Source of the DNA: CAZLRH01 sp964562015
Lineage (GTDB): Bacteria; Verrucomicrobiota; Verrucomicrobiia; Opitutales; JABDGR01
Assembly (NCBI GenBank): GCA_964562015.1
Contig: CAZLRH010000018.1
Span: 1-64,000, forward strand
Direction: 5' to 3'
DNA length: 64,000 bases
The notes under the pieces were generated by a model. The model was not told the DNA's origin. It was given only the letters and a program-made list of their open reading frames with translations, and did not search any database. The position numbers and the translations under genes are program-made. Numbering within the stretch: the stretch's first letter is position 1; every line of letters starts with the position of its first letter. This document shows positions 27,393 through 36,486 of this stretch, piece by piece.

Positions 27393-27579
27393 TGAGCAAA
27401 ATTCTCCAGCCGGAAGTGGTGACCTTGAGGGCCGGGCGGCGGGGCAGCACCCGGCGCGCAAAGGGATCGAACGCCGAGCGCGGCGCGGCCGACGAGCCGA
27501 TGTACTCCCAGGTTTCGGCATCGCCGCGCAGGGGCCGCGCCAGGGAACCGTTGGTCCATAATTGTCGAGGGAGGCTCAT
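27373..27579 (-). CDS. Small protein between mraZ and rsmH
   Basis: A 68-codon frame with ATG start, lying between mraZ and rsmH and overlapping the rsmH start by 20 bp. Codon use is like that of its neighbours (G or C in most third positions), and the product (MSLPRQLWTNGSLARPL...) has no signal peptide, no membrane helix and a C-terminal hydrophobic stretch (SGWRILLNVLRNR). I do not recognise the family. Placement suggests co-expression with the cluster and a possible role in division or translational coupling to rsmH. Confidence 0.5.
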   Translation of the reverse strand: MSLPRQLWTNGSLARPLRGDAETWEYIGSSAAPRSAFDPFARRVLPRRPALKVTTSGWRILLNVLRNR

Positions 27580-27655
27580 GGTGCTTTTTGGTGTTGGAGG
27601 TGGAGGAGTTCCGGGCTAAAGTGGGCGAAGAAAAATCGTCGTGCGTGTCCTGCAA

Positions 27656-28120
27656 CTACAGACCGAACTGCTGGAAGACCGCCGTGTCGTCCACGGCCTC
27701 CTCCGGGTTCTCCGCCAGGAATTGGGCGTAGCGTTTGGGTTCCCAAATGTGAAAAGCGGTGATGGTGCCGACCAACACGGTGTCGCGCACGAGGCCCACG
27801 GCTTCGAGCAGGGAGGCCGACAGGCCCACGCGCCCCTGCTTGTCGCAACCCACGCGCTCGGCCCGGGCGAACAACCGCGTGACGGGGCGCAATTGCGCCG
27901 CGCCGCCGAGCAGGCTCACGCCCTTGATTTTTTCCTGGATGCGGGCCATCATTTCCGGCGGATACATCGTGATACAACCGCTGGGATTGGGCAGGCCGAG
28001 GTAGGACGTTTCCTGTTCGTCACCGGGAAAGCGCCACTTCGCCGGAATGGTCAACCGGTTCTTGGCGTCGAGGGCGTGGTAGAACGTCCCGACGTAAAAG
28101 CCATTGTCTGCCGCAAGCAT
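27656..28120 (-). CDS. mraZ: Transcriptional regulator MraZ
   Basis: First gene of the dcw cluster; a DNA-binding protein with two AbrB-like (SpoVT/swapped-hairpin) repeats. The first repeat has TFYHALDAKNRLTIPAKWR (about 12-30) and the second DKQGRVGLSASLLEAVGL (about 93-110), both containing the conserved D-x(2)-[GN]R core. Family members bind tandem TGGGN boxes in front of their own operon; four such boxes are present just upstream here, so autoregulation is likely. Length 154 is normal. Confidence 0.95.
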   Translation of the reverse strand: MLAADNGFYVGTFYHALDAKNRLTIPAKWRFPGDEQETSYLGLPNPSGCITMYPPEMMARIQEKIKGVSLLGGAAQLRPVTRLFARAERVGCDKQGRVGLSASLLEAVGLVRDTVLVGTITAFHIWEPKRYAQFLAENPEEAVDDTAVFQQFGL

Positions 28121-28145
28121 TTTTATGGGATGGAGGCGCTAGGGC

Positions 28146-28188
28146 CCCCACATTGACCCACTTCACTCCACTACACCCCACCTGTCAA
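28146..28188 (-). promoter_or_regulatory. MraZ box array overlapping the dcw promoter
   Basis: On the minus strand four pentamers lie at exact 10-bp spacing: TGGGG (28180-28176), TGGAG (28170-28166), TGGGT (28160-28156) and TGGGG (28150-28146). This is the direct-repeat pattern bound by MraZ. A perfect -35 box TTGACA (28188-28183) abuts the array, so the boxes would cover the promoter spacer and -10 region; the -10 itself is not well conserved (TGAAGT at 17-bp spacing is the best I can offer). Confidence 0.85.
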
Positions 28189-28269
28189 GCCGTTTTCGCC
28201 ATTTTTTCCTGGGGTTTGTTGCGTACTTTTGTCGTGGGCGGATGGCCTCAGTAGTTTCGATTTAAAGTG

Positions 28270-28298
28270 TTGACAATAAGAATCTTATACAATTTACA
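28270..28298 (+). promoter_or_regulatory. Candidate promoter for tlyA
   Basis: TTGACA at 28270-28275, then a 17-bp spacer and TTTACA at 28293-28298, in an A+T-rich stretch 23-51 bp before the tlyA start. Divergent from the mraZ promoter. The -10 box is weak, so this is a prediction only. Confidence 0.5.
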
Positions 28299-28320
28299 CA
28301 GTCAAGCCCCCTATTTACCT

Positions 28321-29085
28321 ATGGCCATCTCCAAGCCCCGCCGTATGCGCGCCGACGAGCTTTTGGTGGCCCAAGGCCGCTGCCCCACCCGCTCCCAAGC
28401 CCGGGCCCTAATTTTGGCCGGCCAAGTGCGCTCCGGACCAGATACCGTCATCGCCAAAGCGGGCCAATGGGTGCTGGAAACCGTATCACTGGAAATCACA
28501 GCAGGCCCGCGTTTTGTGGGCCGCGGGGGTGAAAAACTTGAGGCGTATTTGGAAAAATTTCCGCTGCCCCTGGCCGGTTTGCACGTGCTCGACCTCGGCG
28601 CGTCCACGGGTGGCTTCACGGATTGCGTGCTGCAACGCGGCGCGGCGGACGTGACTTGCGTGGACGTGGGCCATGGCCAGTTGCACGCGCGCCTGCGGGC
28701 CGACCCACGTGTGACGAATCTCGAAAAAATCAACGCGCGCGAACTCGCGGCGGTCAAATTGCCGAGGGAAAACTACGATCTCGTGGTTATGGACCTGGCT
28801 TTCATTTCGCTCACCAAAGTGCTCGGGCCCGCATGGGCCCGCGTGCGCCCCGGCGGCCGGCTCGTGGCGCTGGTGAAGCCGCAATTCGAAGCCACCCGCG
28901 CGGAAGCCACCGCCGCGCGGGGCGTCATCCGCGACCCGGCGGTGCAGCAACGGGTGGTGACCCAGATCCACGAATTCGCCGCGGGCCTGCCCGGAGCGGT
29001 GCCCGCCGGCGAAATGGAGTCGCCGGTGCGCGGCGGCGACGGCAACCTCGAGTTCCTGCTGGGCTGGAATAAAGTTATTAAATGA
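28321..29085 (+). CDS. tlyA: TlyA-family rRNA methyltransferase / putative hemolysin
   Basis: S4 RNA-binding domain (about residues 7-65, MRADELLVAQG...) followed by an FtsJ-like SAM methyltransferase domain with VLDLGASTGGFTDCVL and VVMDLAFISLTKVL. TlyA in mycobacteria 2'-O-methylates rRNA; many members are annotated as hemolysins with little support. I start at ATG 28321 (254 residues), since MAISKPRRMRADELLV fits the family; the frame opens earlier at 28267 over the promoter. Confidence 0.9.
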   Translation: MAISKPRRMRADELLVAQGRCPTRSQARALILAGQVRSGPDTVIAKAGQWVLETVSLEITAGPRFVGRGGEKLEAYLEKFPLPLAGLHVLDLGASTGGFTDCVLQRGAADVTCVDVGHGQLHARLRADPRVTNLEKINARELAAVKLPRENYDLVVMDLAFISLTKVLGPAWARVRPGGRLVALVKPQFEATRAEATAARGVIRDPAVQQRVVTQIHEFAAGLPGAVPAGEMESPVRGGDGNLEFLLGWNKVIK

Positions 29086-29185
29086 TAATAGTTATTTTTA
29101 ATCAGCCAGTCGCCCGCCACGAGCGGTTTGATTTTTCATTTTGAATTTCCTTTTCCCCGCCCGCTTCTTCGATTAAATCGTGCCC

Positions 29186-30037
29186 ATGTCCGCCTCTCCG
29201 CCGCTGCGCCGCCTCGCCTTCGTCGTGAACCGCGCCAAACCCGGCGCGGCCGACCTGGCCCGCGCCCTGGCCGAGACGGCCCAGCGCGCCGGCGTGGAGC
29301 CGCGCATCACGGACGAATTCCCCATTCCCGCCGGTTTCTTGCAAGGGCAGGACGCCTGCTGCGTGCTCGGGGGCGACGGCACGATTCTCAGCGTGGTGCA
29401 GGAGGCCGTGGCCGCGAAAGCGCCCGTCTTCGGCATCAACCAGGGCAAACTCGGGTTTCTCGCGACGTTTTCCCAGGGCGAGGCCCTCGGGCTGTTTGAA
29501 AGACTGCTCGCGGGACACTACCACGTCGTCCACCGCACGCTGCTGCGCGCCACCGCGGCGGACGGACGCGAGACCCTCGCGCTCAACGATTTCGTGCTCA
29601 AGCACCCGAGCCTCTCCCGCCTGGTGTCGCTGGAGGTTTACTCGAACGACGAGCTAGTTACGGATTATCATTGCGACGGATTGATTATTGCGACGCCGAC
29701 GGGCTCGACCGCCTACAATCTTTCCGCGGGCGGCCCGCTCATCCAGCCCGACGCCCAGGTGTATGTGATGACGCCCATCTGCCCGCACACGCTGAGCAAC
29801 CGTGCGGTAATTTTCGCCCGGGAAACGCGCCTGCGCATTCTCGGCCTGGATCCGCGCAACCTGCCCGCGGTCGCCTGCGACGGCCAGCCCTGCTTCGAGG
29901 GCGGCGCGGTGCTGCCGCTGGAAATCGCGCTCGACGCGCGCACGCTCGCGCTGCTCAAGCCGCCGGGCCACTCCCATTTCCAAATGCTGCGCGGCAAACT
30001 CAAATGGGGTGAGGAACCGAGCGCCTCGCCGGAGTAA
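29186..30037 (+). CDS. nadK: NAD kinase
   Basis: Phosphorylates NAD to NADP. GGDGT is at residues 62-66, followed by INQGKLGFL, the LNDFVLKHP variant of the family NE/D motif and the TPTGSTAYNLSAGGP glycine-rich loop. I prefer ATG 29186 (283 residues) over the GTG two codons upstream. The leader is pyrimidine-rich (CATTTTGAATTTCCTTTTCC region) with no Shine-Dalgarno. Confidence 0.95.
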   Translation: MSASPPLRRLAFVVNRAKPGAADLARALAETAQRAGVEPRITDEFPIPAGFLQGQDACCVLGGDGTILSVVQEAVAAKAPVFGINQGKLGFLATFSQGEALGLFERLLAGHYHVVHRTLLRATAADGRETLALNDFVLKHPSLSRLVSLEVYSNDELVTDYHCDGLIIATPTGSTAYNLSAGGPLIQPDAQVYVMTPICPHTLSNRAVIFARETRLRILGLDPRNLPAVACDGQPCFEGGAVLPLEIALDARTLALLKPPGHSHFQMLRGKLKWGEEPSASPE

Positions 30038-30068
30038 ATTTTCAGCCAACGGTTGTTCAACCATCTCT

Positions 30069-30422
30069 ATGCTCGCCTTCCACGTTCAGCATAATGGCAA
30101 GAAAATCTGCGCCGCCGGAGCCGGCAAACACGGGGTGCTTAGCGCCATGATTACCTGGGTGGGCCGGGCGTCATCCAAGCGCGGCCCAAAGGAAGAATTA
30201 AAACTCGATCTGAGCGGCCTGGATTCCACCACGGGTGAACATCACCGCTGGCTAGACCGCTCACTTCGCTTGGGAGACGAGGTGCGAATTAAGATTTTGC
30301 CAGCGAAAAGGGTGGACCCGCCTGCCGTACGGAAACAACCCGACGCCGCCGACATTTTACGGTCGCAGAAAAAATATGTGCAAAAAATGGCCAAAGGATT
30401 TGGCTGGAAGATCGTGAAGTGA
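30069..30422 (+). CDS. Conserved-looking hypothetical protein
   Basis: 117 residues from ATG 30069 (MLAFHVQHNGKKICAAGAGK...), 31 bp after nadK. It is soluble, basic at the C terminus (KKYVQKMAKGFGWKIVK), and has a beta-rich start (HVQHNGKKICAAG, LSAMITWVGR). A central SGLDSTTGEHHRWLD segment stands out. I do not recognise a family. Codon use matches the neighbours. Confidence 0.6.
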   Translation: MLAFHVQHNGKKICAAGAGKHGVLSAMITWVGRASSKRGPKEELKLDLSGLDSTTGEHHRWLDRSLRLGDEVRIKILPAKRVDPPAVRKQPDAADILRSQKKYVQKMAKGFGWKIVK

Positions 30423-30487
30423 GGACCCCCATCGCCTTCGCCCTTGCGTCGCGGCGGTGGACTGGGTGAAATGCCCTTTTTTCAAAA

Positions 30488-33400
30488 ATGGAGGCGCCGC
30501 AACCCCACCCGGAGGACACGCTGACCGGCGATCGGCGGCGGAGCTTTTGGAGCTTGGTCGCCGTCCAGTTTCAGGGCGTGTTCAGCGACAACGCCCTCAA
30601 ATGGCTGGTCATGTTTCTCATCCTGGGCATGGGTATGCCGCCGGCGGCGACGGACGAACTGATGGGCCAAGTGACCGCCCTCTATGCGGTGCCGTTCATC
30701 TTTTGCTCGATGGCCGGCGGATTTCTGGCCGAGCGATTTCGCAAACGGGATGTCGCGGTGGGAGTCAAGTTGCTGGAAATCGTCGTGATGCTGCTGGCCC
30801 TCACCGGCCTGGCCAACGGCTGGCTGGCGCTGCCGATGGCCGCGGTGTTTTTAATGGGCGTCCACACCGCGATGTTTGGGCCGACGAAGTACAGTTTGCT
30901 GCCGGAACTGCTGCCGGAACGCTGGCTCTCCTGGGGCAATGGCGTGATGGAGCTGGCCTCGTTCGTCGCCATGATACTGGGCATTCTGGCTGGCGGCTGG
31001 CTGTGTCAACAATTCGGCATGAGTCCGATTCCCGGGCTCTTGTTGATGGGGCTGGGCCTGCTGGGGCTGGGCCTGAGTTTTGGCATCACCCGTTTGCCCG
31101 CCGCCGACCCGGCCAAACGTTTCCAGCTCAATTTTATCAGCGAACTCTGGACGCAAGTGCGTGGGTTGCGGAGTGACCGCACCCTGGCAGTGGCCGTCGG
31201 CGGTTACGCTTATTTCAATTTCTTTAGCACGCTGGCGGTGCTGGTGGTGGTCCGCCAGGGTTCAGAAGAATTGGCCGCCCATGGCGCAATACATAGCACG
31301 GACGAGGCCCTCCTGCTCGCCGCGATGGCCATCGGGGTCGGCTTCGGCGCATTTGCCGCCGGCACCCTTTCGGCCAACAAAATAGAATTCGGTTTTGTGC
31401 CGCTGGGCGGAATCGGGCTGGCCTTTTTCACGGCGCTGTTGGGGCGGCACGGTCTCACTTACGAAACGTTTGCGTGGATGCTCGGTTTGCTCGGTTTTGC
31501 CGGCGGCTTTTTCATTGTGCCCATTGCGGCCACGATGCAGCACCGGCCAGCGAAAGAAAATAAGGGCGGAGTTCTGGCCACCGCCAACGTCCTGGCGTAC
31601 GCCGGCGTATTCCTGGCGTCAGGGATTTACTATCTGTTGGCCACCGTGGCCCATTTGGATCATCCGCAAATGTTTCGTGTGTGCGCGGGATTGACGCTGC
31701 TCGTCACGCTCCTCGTGATCGTGCTCGCGCCGGACGCCCTGCTGCGGCTGTTCGTGTGGTTTCTCACGCACTCCATCTATCGCCTGCGGGTGACGGGCCG
31801 TTTCCATCTCCCGGAAAAAGGCGGCGCGCTGCTGGTGAGCAACCATGTGTCGTTCGTGGACGCATTGTTGCTGATGGGCTCGACGGACCGGCATCTGCGG
31901 TGCGTGATGTATCAGGGCATTTACGAGCTTTGGTGGGTCAAGCCGATCGCCAAAGCCATGCGGGCGATTCCCATTTCATCGCACCAGCGCCCGCGTGATT
32001 TGATCAAATCCCTGCGCGACGCGAGCGACGCCATCAAGGCCGGTGAAGTCGTGGTGATTTTCGCCGAGGGGGAAATCACGCGCATCGGCCAGTTGCTCCC
32101 GTTTCAACGCGGCTTCGAGCGCATCATGAAGGACGTGGACGCGCCCATCGTGCCGGTCTGCCTTGGGCAGGTGTGGGGCAGTATTTTTTCTTTTTCAAAA
32201 GGAAAATTCTTTTGGAAACTGCCACGGTATATTCCGTATCCCGTGACGGTTGCATACGGGGCCCCGCTGCCGGCCCAGGCCACGCCGTTTGCCGTGCGCA
32301 TGGCGGTGCAGGAACTCATCACGGACGCGTGGCCAACGCGACGGCAACTTATGCTGCCGATCCATCGTTCGCTCATTCGCTTTGCGCGATTGCACCCACG
32401 GCGGTTTTTTGCGGTGGATGCACTGACGCCGCCCGTGAGTTTTGGCGCGGCCCTCGTACGGACCGTGCTGCTGGCGCGACGGCTGCGTTCGCTTTGGGCA
32501 GACCAGGAAATGGTTGGCCTGCTGCTGCCGCCCTCCGTCGGGGGCGCCCTCGTGAACTATGCAGCGTTGCTCATGGGCAAAGTGCCGGTGAATCTAAACT
32601 ACACCGCGAGCGCTGAGGGGCTCGGCTCCTGCGCCCGGCAATGCGCGTTAAAAACCGTCGTCACTTCGAGAGCCTTTCTCGAGAAGGCCAAAGTCACCGC
32701 GCCGGTAAATGCCATTTTCCTCGAAGACCTGGCCACGCCGCCTTCTTTTAGGGAAAAATGGATGGCGATACTGCTGGCGGCCTTGTGGCCGGCGGGGCAA
32801 CTGGAGCGCGCCGTGGGCCGCACCACCCCGTCATCACTCGACGAATTGGCGACGATTATTTTCTCGAGTGGCAGCACGGGCGACCCCAAGGGCGTCATGC
32901 TCACGCACTACAACGTCGTGGCCAATGCCGAGCAGATGGGGCAGATTTTTGCGTTTCATGGCGGCGACCGCATTCTGGGTGTTCTGCCGTTTTTTCACTC
33001 CTTCGGCTTCACAGCGACGCTGGTCACACCCGCCGTGCTGGGCGTCGGCGCGATTTACCACCTGAGCCCGCTGGACGGCCGGGCCATCGGCGCGCTGGCC
33101 CAGGAGTACGGCGCGACCTTTCTGCTCACCACGCCGACCTTCCTGCAGGTTTATCTCCGCCTGTGCGAACCAGCGCAATTCGGGAGCCTGCAATTCGCCA
33201 TGACCGGCGCGGAAAAATTGCCCGAGCGCGTCGCCACGGCCTTTGAGGAAAAATTTGGCCTCCGCCCGCTGGAAGGCTATGGGACGACCGAATGCGGCCC
33301 GGCCATCGCCATCAACACCCGGGATTTTCGCGCCGCGGGGTTTCGCCAGGTCGGCGGGAAACGCGGGACCATCGGCCACCCGCTGCCGGGCGTCAGCGCA

Positions 33401-33928
33401 CGCATCGTGGATCCCGATACGTTTCAGCCGAAAGGCCCGGGCGAGGCCGGCCTGCTGCTCGTGCGCGGTCCCAACATCATGAAGGGTTACCTCGGCCGGC
33501 CGGAAAAAACCGCCGAGGTTTTGCGTGATGGCTGGTACGTAACTGGCGATATCGCCACGCTTGACGAAGACGGCTTTTTGCAAATCACCGACCGCCTTTC
33601 GCGTTTCAGCAAAATCGCCGGCGAGATGGTGCCACACGTCAAAATTGAAGAAGTGTTGCAGGAAATCTCGGGCGCAACGGAGCCATGTTTCGCGGTGACG
33701 AGCGTTCCCGATGAAAAGAAAGGCGAGCGGCTCATGGTGTTGCACACGCTCAAAGAGGCGCAGCTCGCGCCCGTGCTCGAAAAGTTCGCGGCGGTCGCTT
33801 CCCTGCCCAATCTCTGGAAACCGAAAGCCGACCAGTTTGTCTATGTGGAAAAGCTCCCCTACCTCGGCACCGGCAAGCTGGACCTCCGCCAACTGCGCGA
33901 GCTCGCCCTCGCCCGTCCAGCGGCCTGA
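30488..33928 (+). CDS. aas: MFS-PlsC-AMP ligase fusion (lysophospholipid transporter / acyltransferase / acyl-ACP synthetase)
   Basis: 1146 residues with three parts. Residues 1-420 form a major-facilitator (LplT-like) transporter. Residues 430-640 form a PlsC acyltransferase with NHVSFVD (452-458, the HX4D site) and FAEGEITR (525-532). The rest is an AMP-forming acyl ligase with SSGSTGDPKG (near 793-802), EGYGTTECGPA and the C-terminal GTGKLDLRQL. In E. coli LplT imports lysophospholipid and Aas re-acylates it at the inner membrane; here both are one chain, a fusion known in several phyla. Acyl specificity cannot be read from sequence. Confidence 0.93.
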   Translation: MEAPQPHPEDTLTGDRRRSFWSLVAVQFQGVFSDNALKWLVMFLILGMGMPPAATDELMGQVTALYAVPFIFCSMAGGFLAERFRKRDVAVGVKLLEIVVMLLALTGLANGWLALPMAAVFLMGVHTAMFGPTKYSLLPELLPERWLSWGNGVMELASFVAMILGILAGGWLCQQFGMSPIPGLLLMGLGLLGLGLSFGITRLPAADPAKRFQLNFISELWTQVRGLRSDRTLAVAVGGYAYFNFFSTLAVLVVVRQGSEELAAHGAIHSTDEALLLAAMAIGVGFGAFAAGTLSANKIEFGFVPLGGIGLAFFTALLGRHGLTYETFAWMLGLLGFAGGFFIVPIAATMQHRPAKENKGGVLATANVLAYAGVFLASGIYYLLATVAHLDHPQMFRVCAGLTLLVTLLVIVLAPDALLRLFVWFLTHSIYRLRVTGRFHLPEKGGALLVSNHVSFVDALLLMGSTDRHLRCVMYQGIYELWWVKPIAKAMRAIPISSHQRPRDLIKSLRDASDAIKAGEVVVIFAEGEITRIGQLLPFQRGFERIMKDVDAPIVPVCLGQVWGSIFSFSKGKFFWKLPRYIPYPVTVAYGAPLPAQATPFAVRMAVQELITDAWPTRRQLMLPIHRSLIRFARLHPRRFFAVDALTPPVSFGAALVRTVLLARRLRSLWADQEMVGLLLPPSVGGALVNYAALLMGKVPVNLNYTASAEGLGSCARQCALKTVVTSRAFLEKAKVTAPVNAIFLEDLATPPSFREKWMAILLAALWPAGQLERAVGRTTPSSLDELATIIFSSGSTGDPKGVMLTHYNVVANAEQMGQIFAFHGGDRILGVLPFFHSFGFTATLVTPAVLGVGAIYHLSPLDGRAIGALAQEYGATFLLTTPTFLQVYLRLCEPAQFGSLQFAMTGAEKLPERVATAFEEKFGLRPLEGYGTTECGPAIAINTRDFRAAGFRQVGGKRGTIGHPLPGVSARIVDPDTFQPKGPGEAGLLLVRGPNIMKGYLGRPEKTAEVLRDGWYVTGDIATLDEDGFLQITDRLSRFSKIAGEMVPHVKIEEVLQEISGATEPCFAVTSVPDEKKGERLMVLHTLKEAQLAPVLEKFAAVASLPNLWKPKADQFVYVEKLPYLGTGKLDLRQLRELALARPAA

Positions 33929-33930
33929 TG

Positions 33931-33982
33931 GCGGGTGGGCGGCACCACCCTGGCTTTAGGCTTGCCGAGCGCGCCCACCCGC
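33931..33982. repeat. Inverted repeat between aas and the next gene
   Basis: Perfect 11-bp arms GCGGGTGGGCG (33931-33941) and CGCCCACCCGC (33972-33982) with a 30-bp loop. It starts right after the aas stop and ends 18 bp before the next ATG. It has no T-run, so it is not a standard terminator; an mRNA processing or stability hairpin, or a REP-like unit, is possible. Confidence 0.6.
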
Positions 33983-34000
33983 GCCACAAAGGGCCCCGCT

Positions 34001-34783
34001 ATGGCCGAGTATTACATCCGCGCTCCCGGCTCCGAAGAGGCCCGTGGCCCGTTCGATGAGGAGAAGATGACTTCCCTCGCAGACGCCGGCCAAATCACGC
34101 TGACCACGGAGTTCTTCGACGAGCCCAAGAATGCCTGGGTGCCGGTGGGCGATAGCGCCGAAATGAAGGCCCTGCTTTTCCCCGAGCGCAAACGCCTCGG
34201 CCTGAAAAAGGACCGCTCGGACGTGCAGATGCTCAACAAGCCGGAGGAGGCGAACGCACCGGCGGTCACGGTGACCCAGATGCTGGCGGCGGCCGAAGGT
34301 GAATCGAAGGAAACTTCGCATTTGAAGGACCGGTTGCGGCGCGAGGAAAAATCCGCCGCGCTCGCGCTGCCGGTGCTGGGCGTGATGATGGTGCTCAGCG
34401 GCCTGACGAACACCGTGCCCTATTACCAGTTGTTGAGCGACGTATTCCTGAAATACAAATGGGAGCTGCTGTTCCAGCAGCCGTTTGCCGTGGTGGGCCT
34501 GGCGGACTTCTTTCTCGCCCTGTGCCTGTTCCTCAATGTCCCGATTTTCCCGATTGTGCGCTTTCGCGCGATGATTGGCATGGGCTATTTTTGTTTTGTG
34601 TACTGGTCCCTGGGCAATCCCATGGGCCTCATCGCCGCGGTGTGCGCGGGCCTCGGCCTGCTGGTCTGTTCCGTCACCAACAATCTTTTCCTGATGCTGT
34701 TCTTCGCGCTGTGCGGGGTGGGTGGCATGGGCACGCTGGCCTATTTTGCCTGGATGCTCGCGAACAGCGCCGCACCCGCCTGA
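34001..34783 (+). CDS. GYF_2-like N-terminal domain with C-terminal membrane helices
   Basis: 260 residues from ATG 34001. The first 60 residues (EYYIRAPGSEEARGPFDEEKM...AWVPV) match the layout of bacterial GYF_2 domains, which sit at the start of many membrane proteins in this group. A charged linker (about 60-125) is followed by four or five hydrophobic helices (about 128-255). Function unknown. The longer frame from 33935 covers the inverted repeat and is unlikely. Confidence 0.7.
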   Translation: MAEYYIRAPGSEEARGPFDEEKMTSLADAGQITLTTEFFDEPKNAWVPVGDSAEMKALLFPERKRLGLKKDRSDVQMLNKPEEANAPAVTVTQMLAAAEGESKETSHLKDRLRREEKSAALALPVLGVMMVLSGLTNTVPYYQLLSDVFLKYKWELLFQQPFAVVGLADFFLALCLFLNVPIFPIVRFRAMIGMGYFCFVYWSLGNPMGLIAAVCAGLGLLVCSVTNNLFLMLFFALCGVGGMGTLAYFAWMLANSAAPA

Positions 34784-34809
34784 GCTTGCCTCCCTGGGCG
34801 GGCGTGCGT

Positions 34810-36483
34810 ATGCTGACCCAGTCTTTCCTCCTGCGTATGCCGCGTCCTGAACCCGCCACCGTCCATCCGCTCGTGCGCCGGTATCAAAGCCTGGTGCACG
34901 ACGAGATTTGGCGGCATGACGCGCTCGCCGACGTTTCCTGGCGCGGCCGCTACTGCGCGTTCCTGCGCGTGCTGAGCATCACTGTGCAGGGGGTGTTCAA
35001 AAACAAGATCTTCATCGAGTCCGCCGCGCTGGCCTACTACACGATTATTTCGCTCGGGCCGATTGTCACGCTCGCCATCATCATCTCCAGCTTCTTTGTG
35101 CAGAAGAATGGCGAGGAGGATTTCGCCACGCCGCTGTTGAGCAACATCATCATGCACGTGGCGCCGACGTTGTCCGAATACAACAAGCACGAGGAGCAGG
35201 GCTATATCAACCAGGCGGAGCCGAAATCGCCTCCCGCCAGCGCCCCACGTCCCGCACCCGTCACCCCGCCCGCGGACACCGCGCCATCGGCCGCTGACCA
35301 TGCCGCGGTCGCCGCACCCGCTGACACGGAACAAGCCAAGGCGGCGGCGTCCGCCGTGGTTAAAAGCACGTTCAAGCCGGAGTTGCTGACGATGATCAAC
35401 ACCATGATCAAGAGCGCCCGCTCCGGAAAAATGGGCGCCCTGGGCCTGGCCCTGCTGGTCTTCATCTGCATTCAGTTGATCATTTCCATCGAGAACACGT
35501 TTAACAGTATTTGGGGCGTGCGCCGGGGCCGCAGCCTGATGCAGCGCGTCATCATTTACTGGGCCATCATCAGCCTCGGCACCCTCGTGGGCTTCGCCGC
35601 CGGCACGCTGCTCTCGGTCTCCGCGCTGTCGGCGTGGATGGACCAGTTGCCGTGGGGCCTGAGTTACCTGAATTTCCACGGGGTTTCTGCAAGCGCGTTG
35701 CTCTTCCTCATGGTGACGTTGCTGCTGGCGGGCTTTTACCGCTTCATGCCCAACACGGCGGTGCGCTGGAAACCCGCGCTGCTGGGCGGCGTGGCCGCGG
35801 CGCTCTTTCTTACTTTAAATAATTATCTGTCCTTCCTTTATATCAGCAAGGTGATCAGCGCGAGCAGCCTCTACGGCTCCATCGGCATCTTCCCGATGCT
35901 GTTGTTCGGCCTGTACATCTTCTGGCTGCTGATTCTGCTCGGCGGGCAGCTCACCTTTGCCCTGCAAAACGCCGACTATCTCACCGACGACCGTCTGTGG
36001 AACCAAGTCAGCCCGCGCGTGCGCCGGCTGCTCAGCCTGGCGGCGTTTCTGCATGTGGCCCGGGCGTTTTTGCGCCGGGAAGAGGGCCCGAATTCGGCGG
36101 AATTGGCCGAGCGCCTGCGCGTGCCCGGCAACCTGCTCAACGAGTGCCTCACGCGCCTGTGCGACCTGCATTTGCTCAGCCCCATCGAGACGCCCGACGA
36201 ATACGGCCATCCCATTGTCCGCTACCAGCCGGGCCGCGCCCTCGAGCGCCTGACCCTCGGCGAATTTCACCACGATCTGGACGACTTCGGCAACTCCGAC
36301 GGCGAATCCGTCCTGCACGGCGCCGACCCCGTGGTGCGCCGGTATCTCGACACCCTCGCGCAATTTGAAACCACCGTCGGCGCGCGCCAGACATTTGGCG
36401 AACTCCTCGCCAACGACGGCGCAGCCGCGGCGTTGCTGGATCCGGTCGCCACGAGTCCCCAGAAGCCGGCCTTTAGCGCGTGA
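34810..36483 (+). CDS. YihY/BrkB-family membrane protein with C-terminal winged-helix-like region
   Basis: 557 residues. The YihY core has ESAALAYYTIISLGPIVTLA, a segment with GALGLALLVFICIQLIISIE and NTFNSIWGVRRGRS, and the final helices ending LLGGQLTFALQN. Two extra features are visible: an Ala/Pro-rich periplasmic-like insert (about residues 140-185) between the first two core helices, and a soluble C-terminal extension of about 160 residues containing AELAERLRVPGNLLNECLTR, which resembles a winged helix. Family members are often misnamed ribonuclease BN. I use ATG 34810; the frame is open earlier but overlaps the previous gene. Confidence 0.88.
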   Translation: MLTQSFLLRMPRPEPATVHPLVRRYQSLVHDEIWRHDALADVSWRGRYCAFLRVLSITVQGVFKNKIFIESAALAYYTIISLGPIVTLAIIISSFFVQKNGEEDFATPLLSNIIMHVAPTLSEYNKHEEQGYINQAEPKSPPASAPRPAPVTPPADTAPSAADHAAVAAPADTEQAKAAASAVVKSTFKPELLTMINTMIKSARSGKMGALGLALLVFICIQLIISIENTFNSIWGVRRGRSLMQRVIIYWAIISLGTLVGFAAGTLLSVSALSAWMDQLPWGLSYLNFHGVSASALLFLMVTLLLAGFYRFMPNTAVRWKPALLGGVAAALFLTLNNYLSFLYISKVISASSLYGSIGIFPMLLFGLYIFWLLILLGGQLTFALQNADYLTDDRLWNQVSPRVRRLLSLAAFLHVARAFLRREEGPNSAELAERLRVPGNLLNECLTRLCDLHLLSPIETPDEYGHPIVRYQPGRALERLTLGEFHHDLDDFGNSDGESVLHGADPVVRRYLDTLAQFETTVGARQTFGELLANDGAAAALLDPVATSPQKPAFSA

Positions 36484-36486
36484 AGA

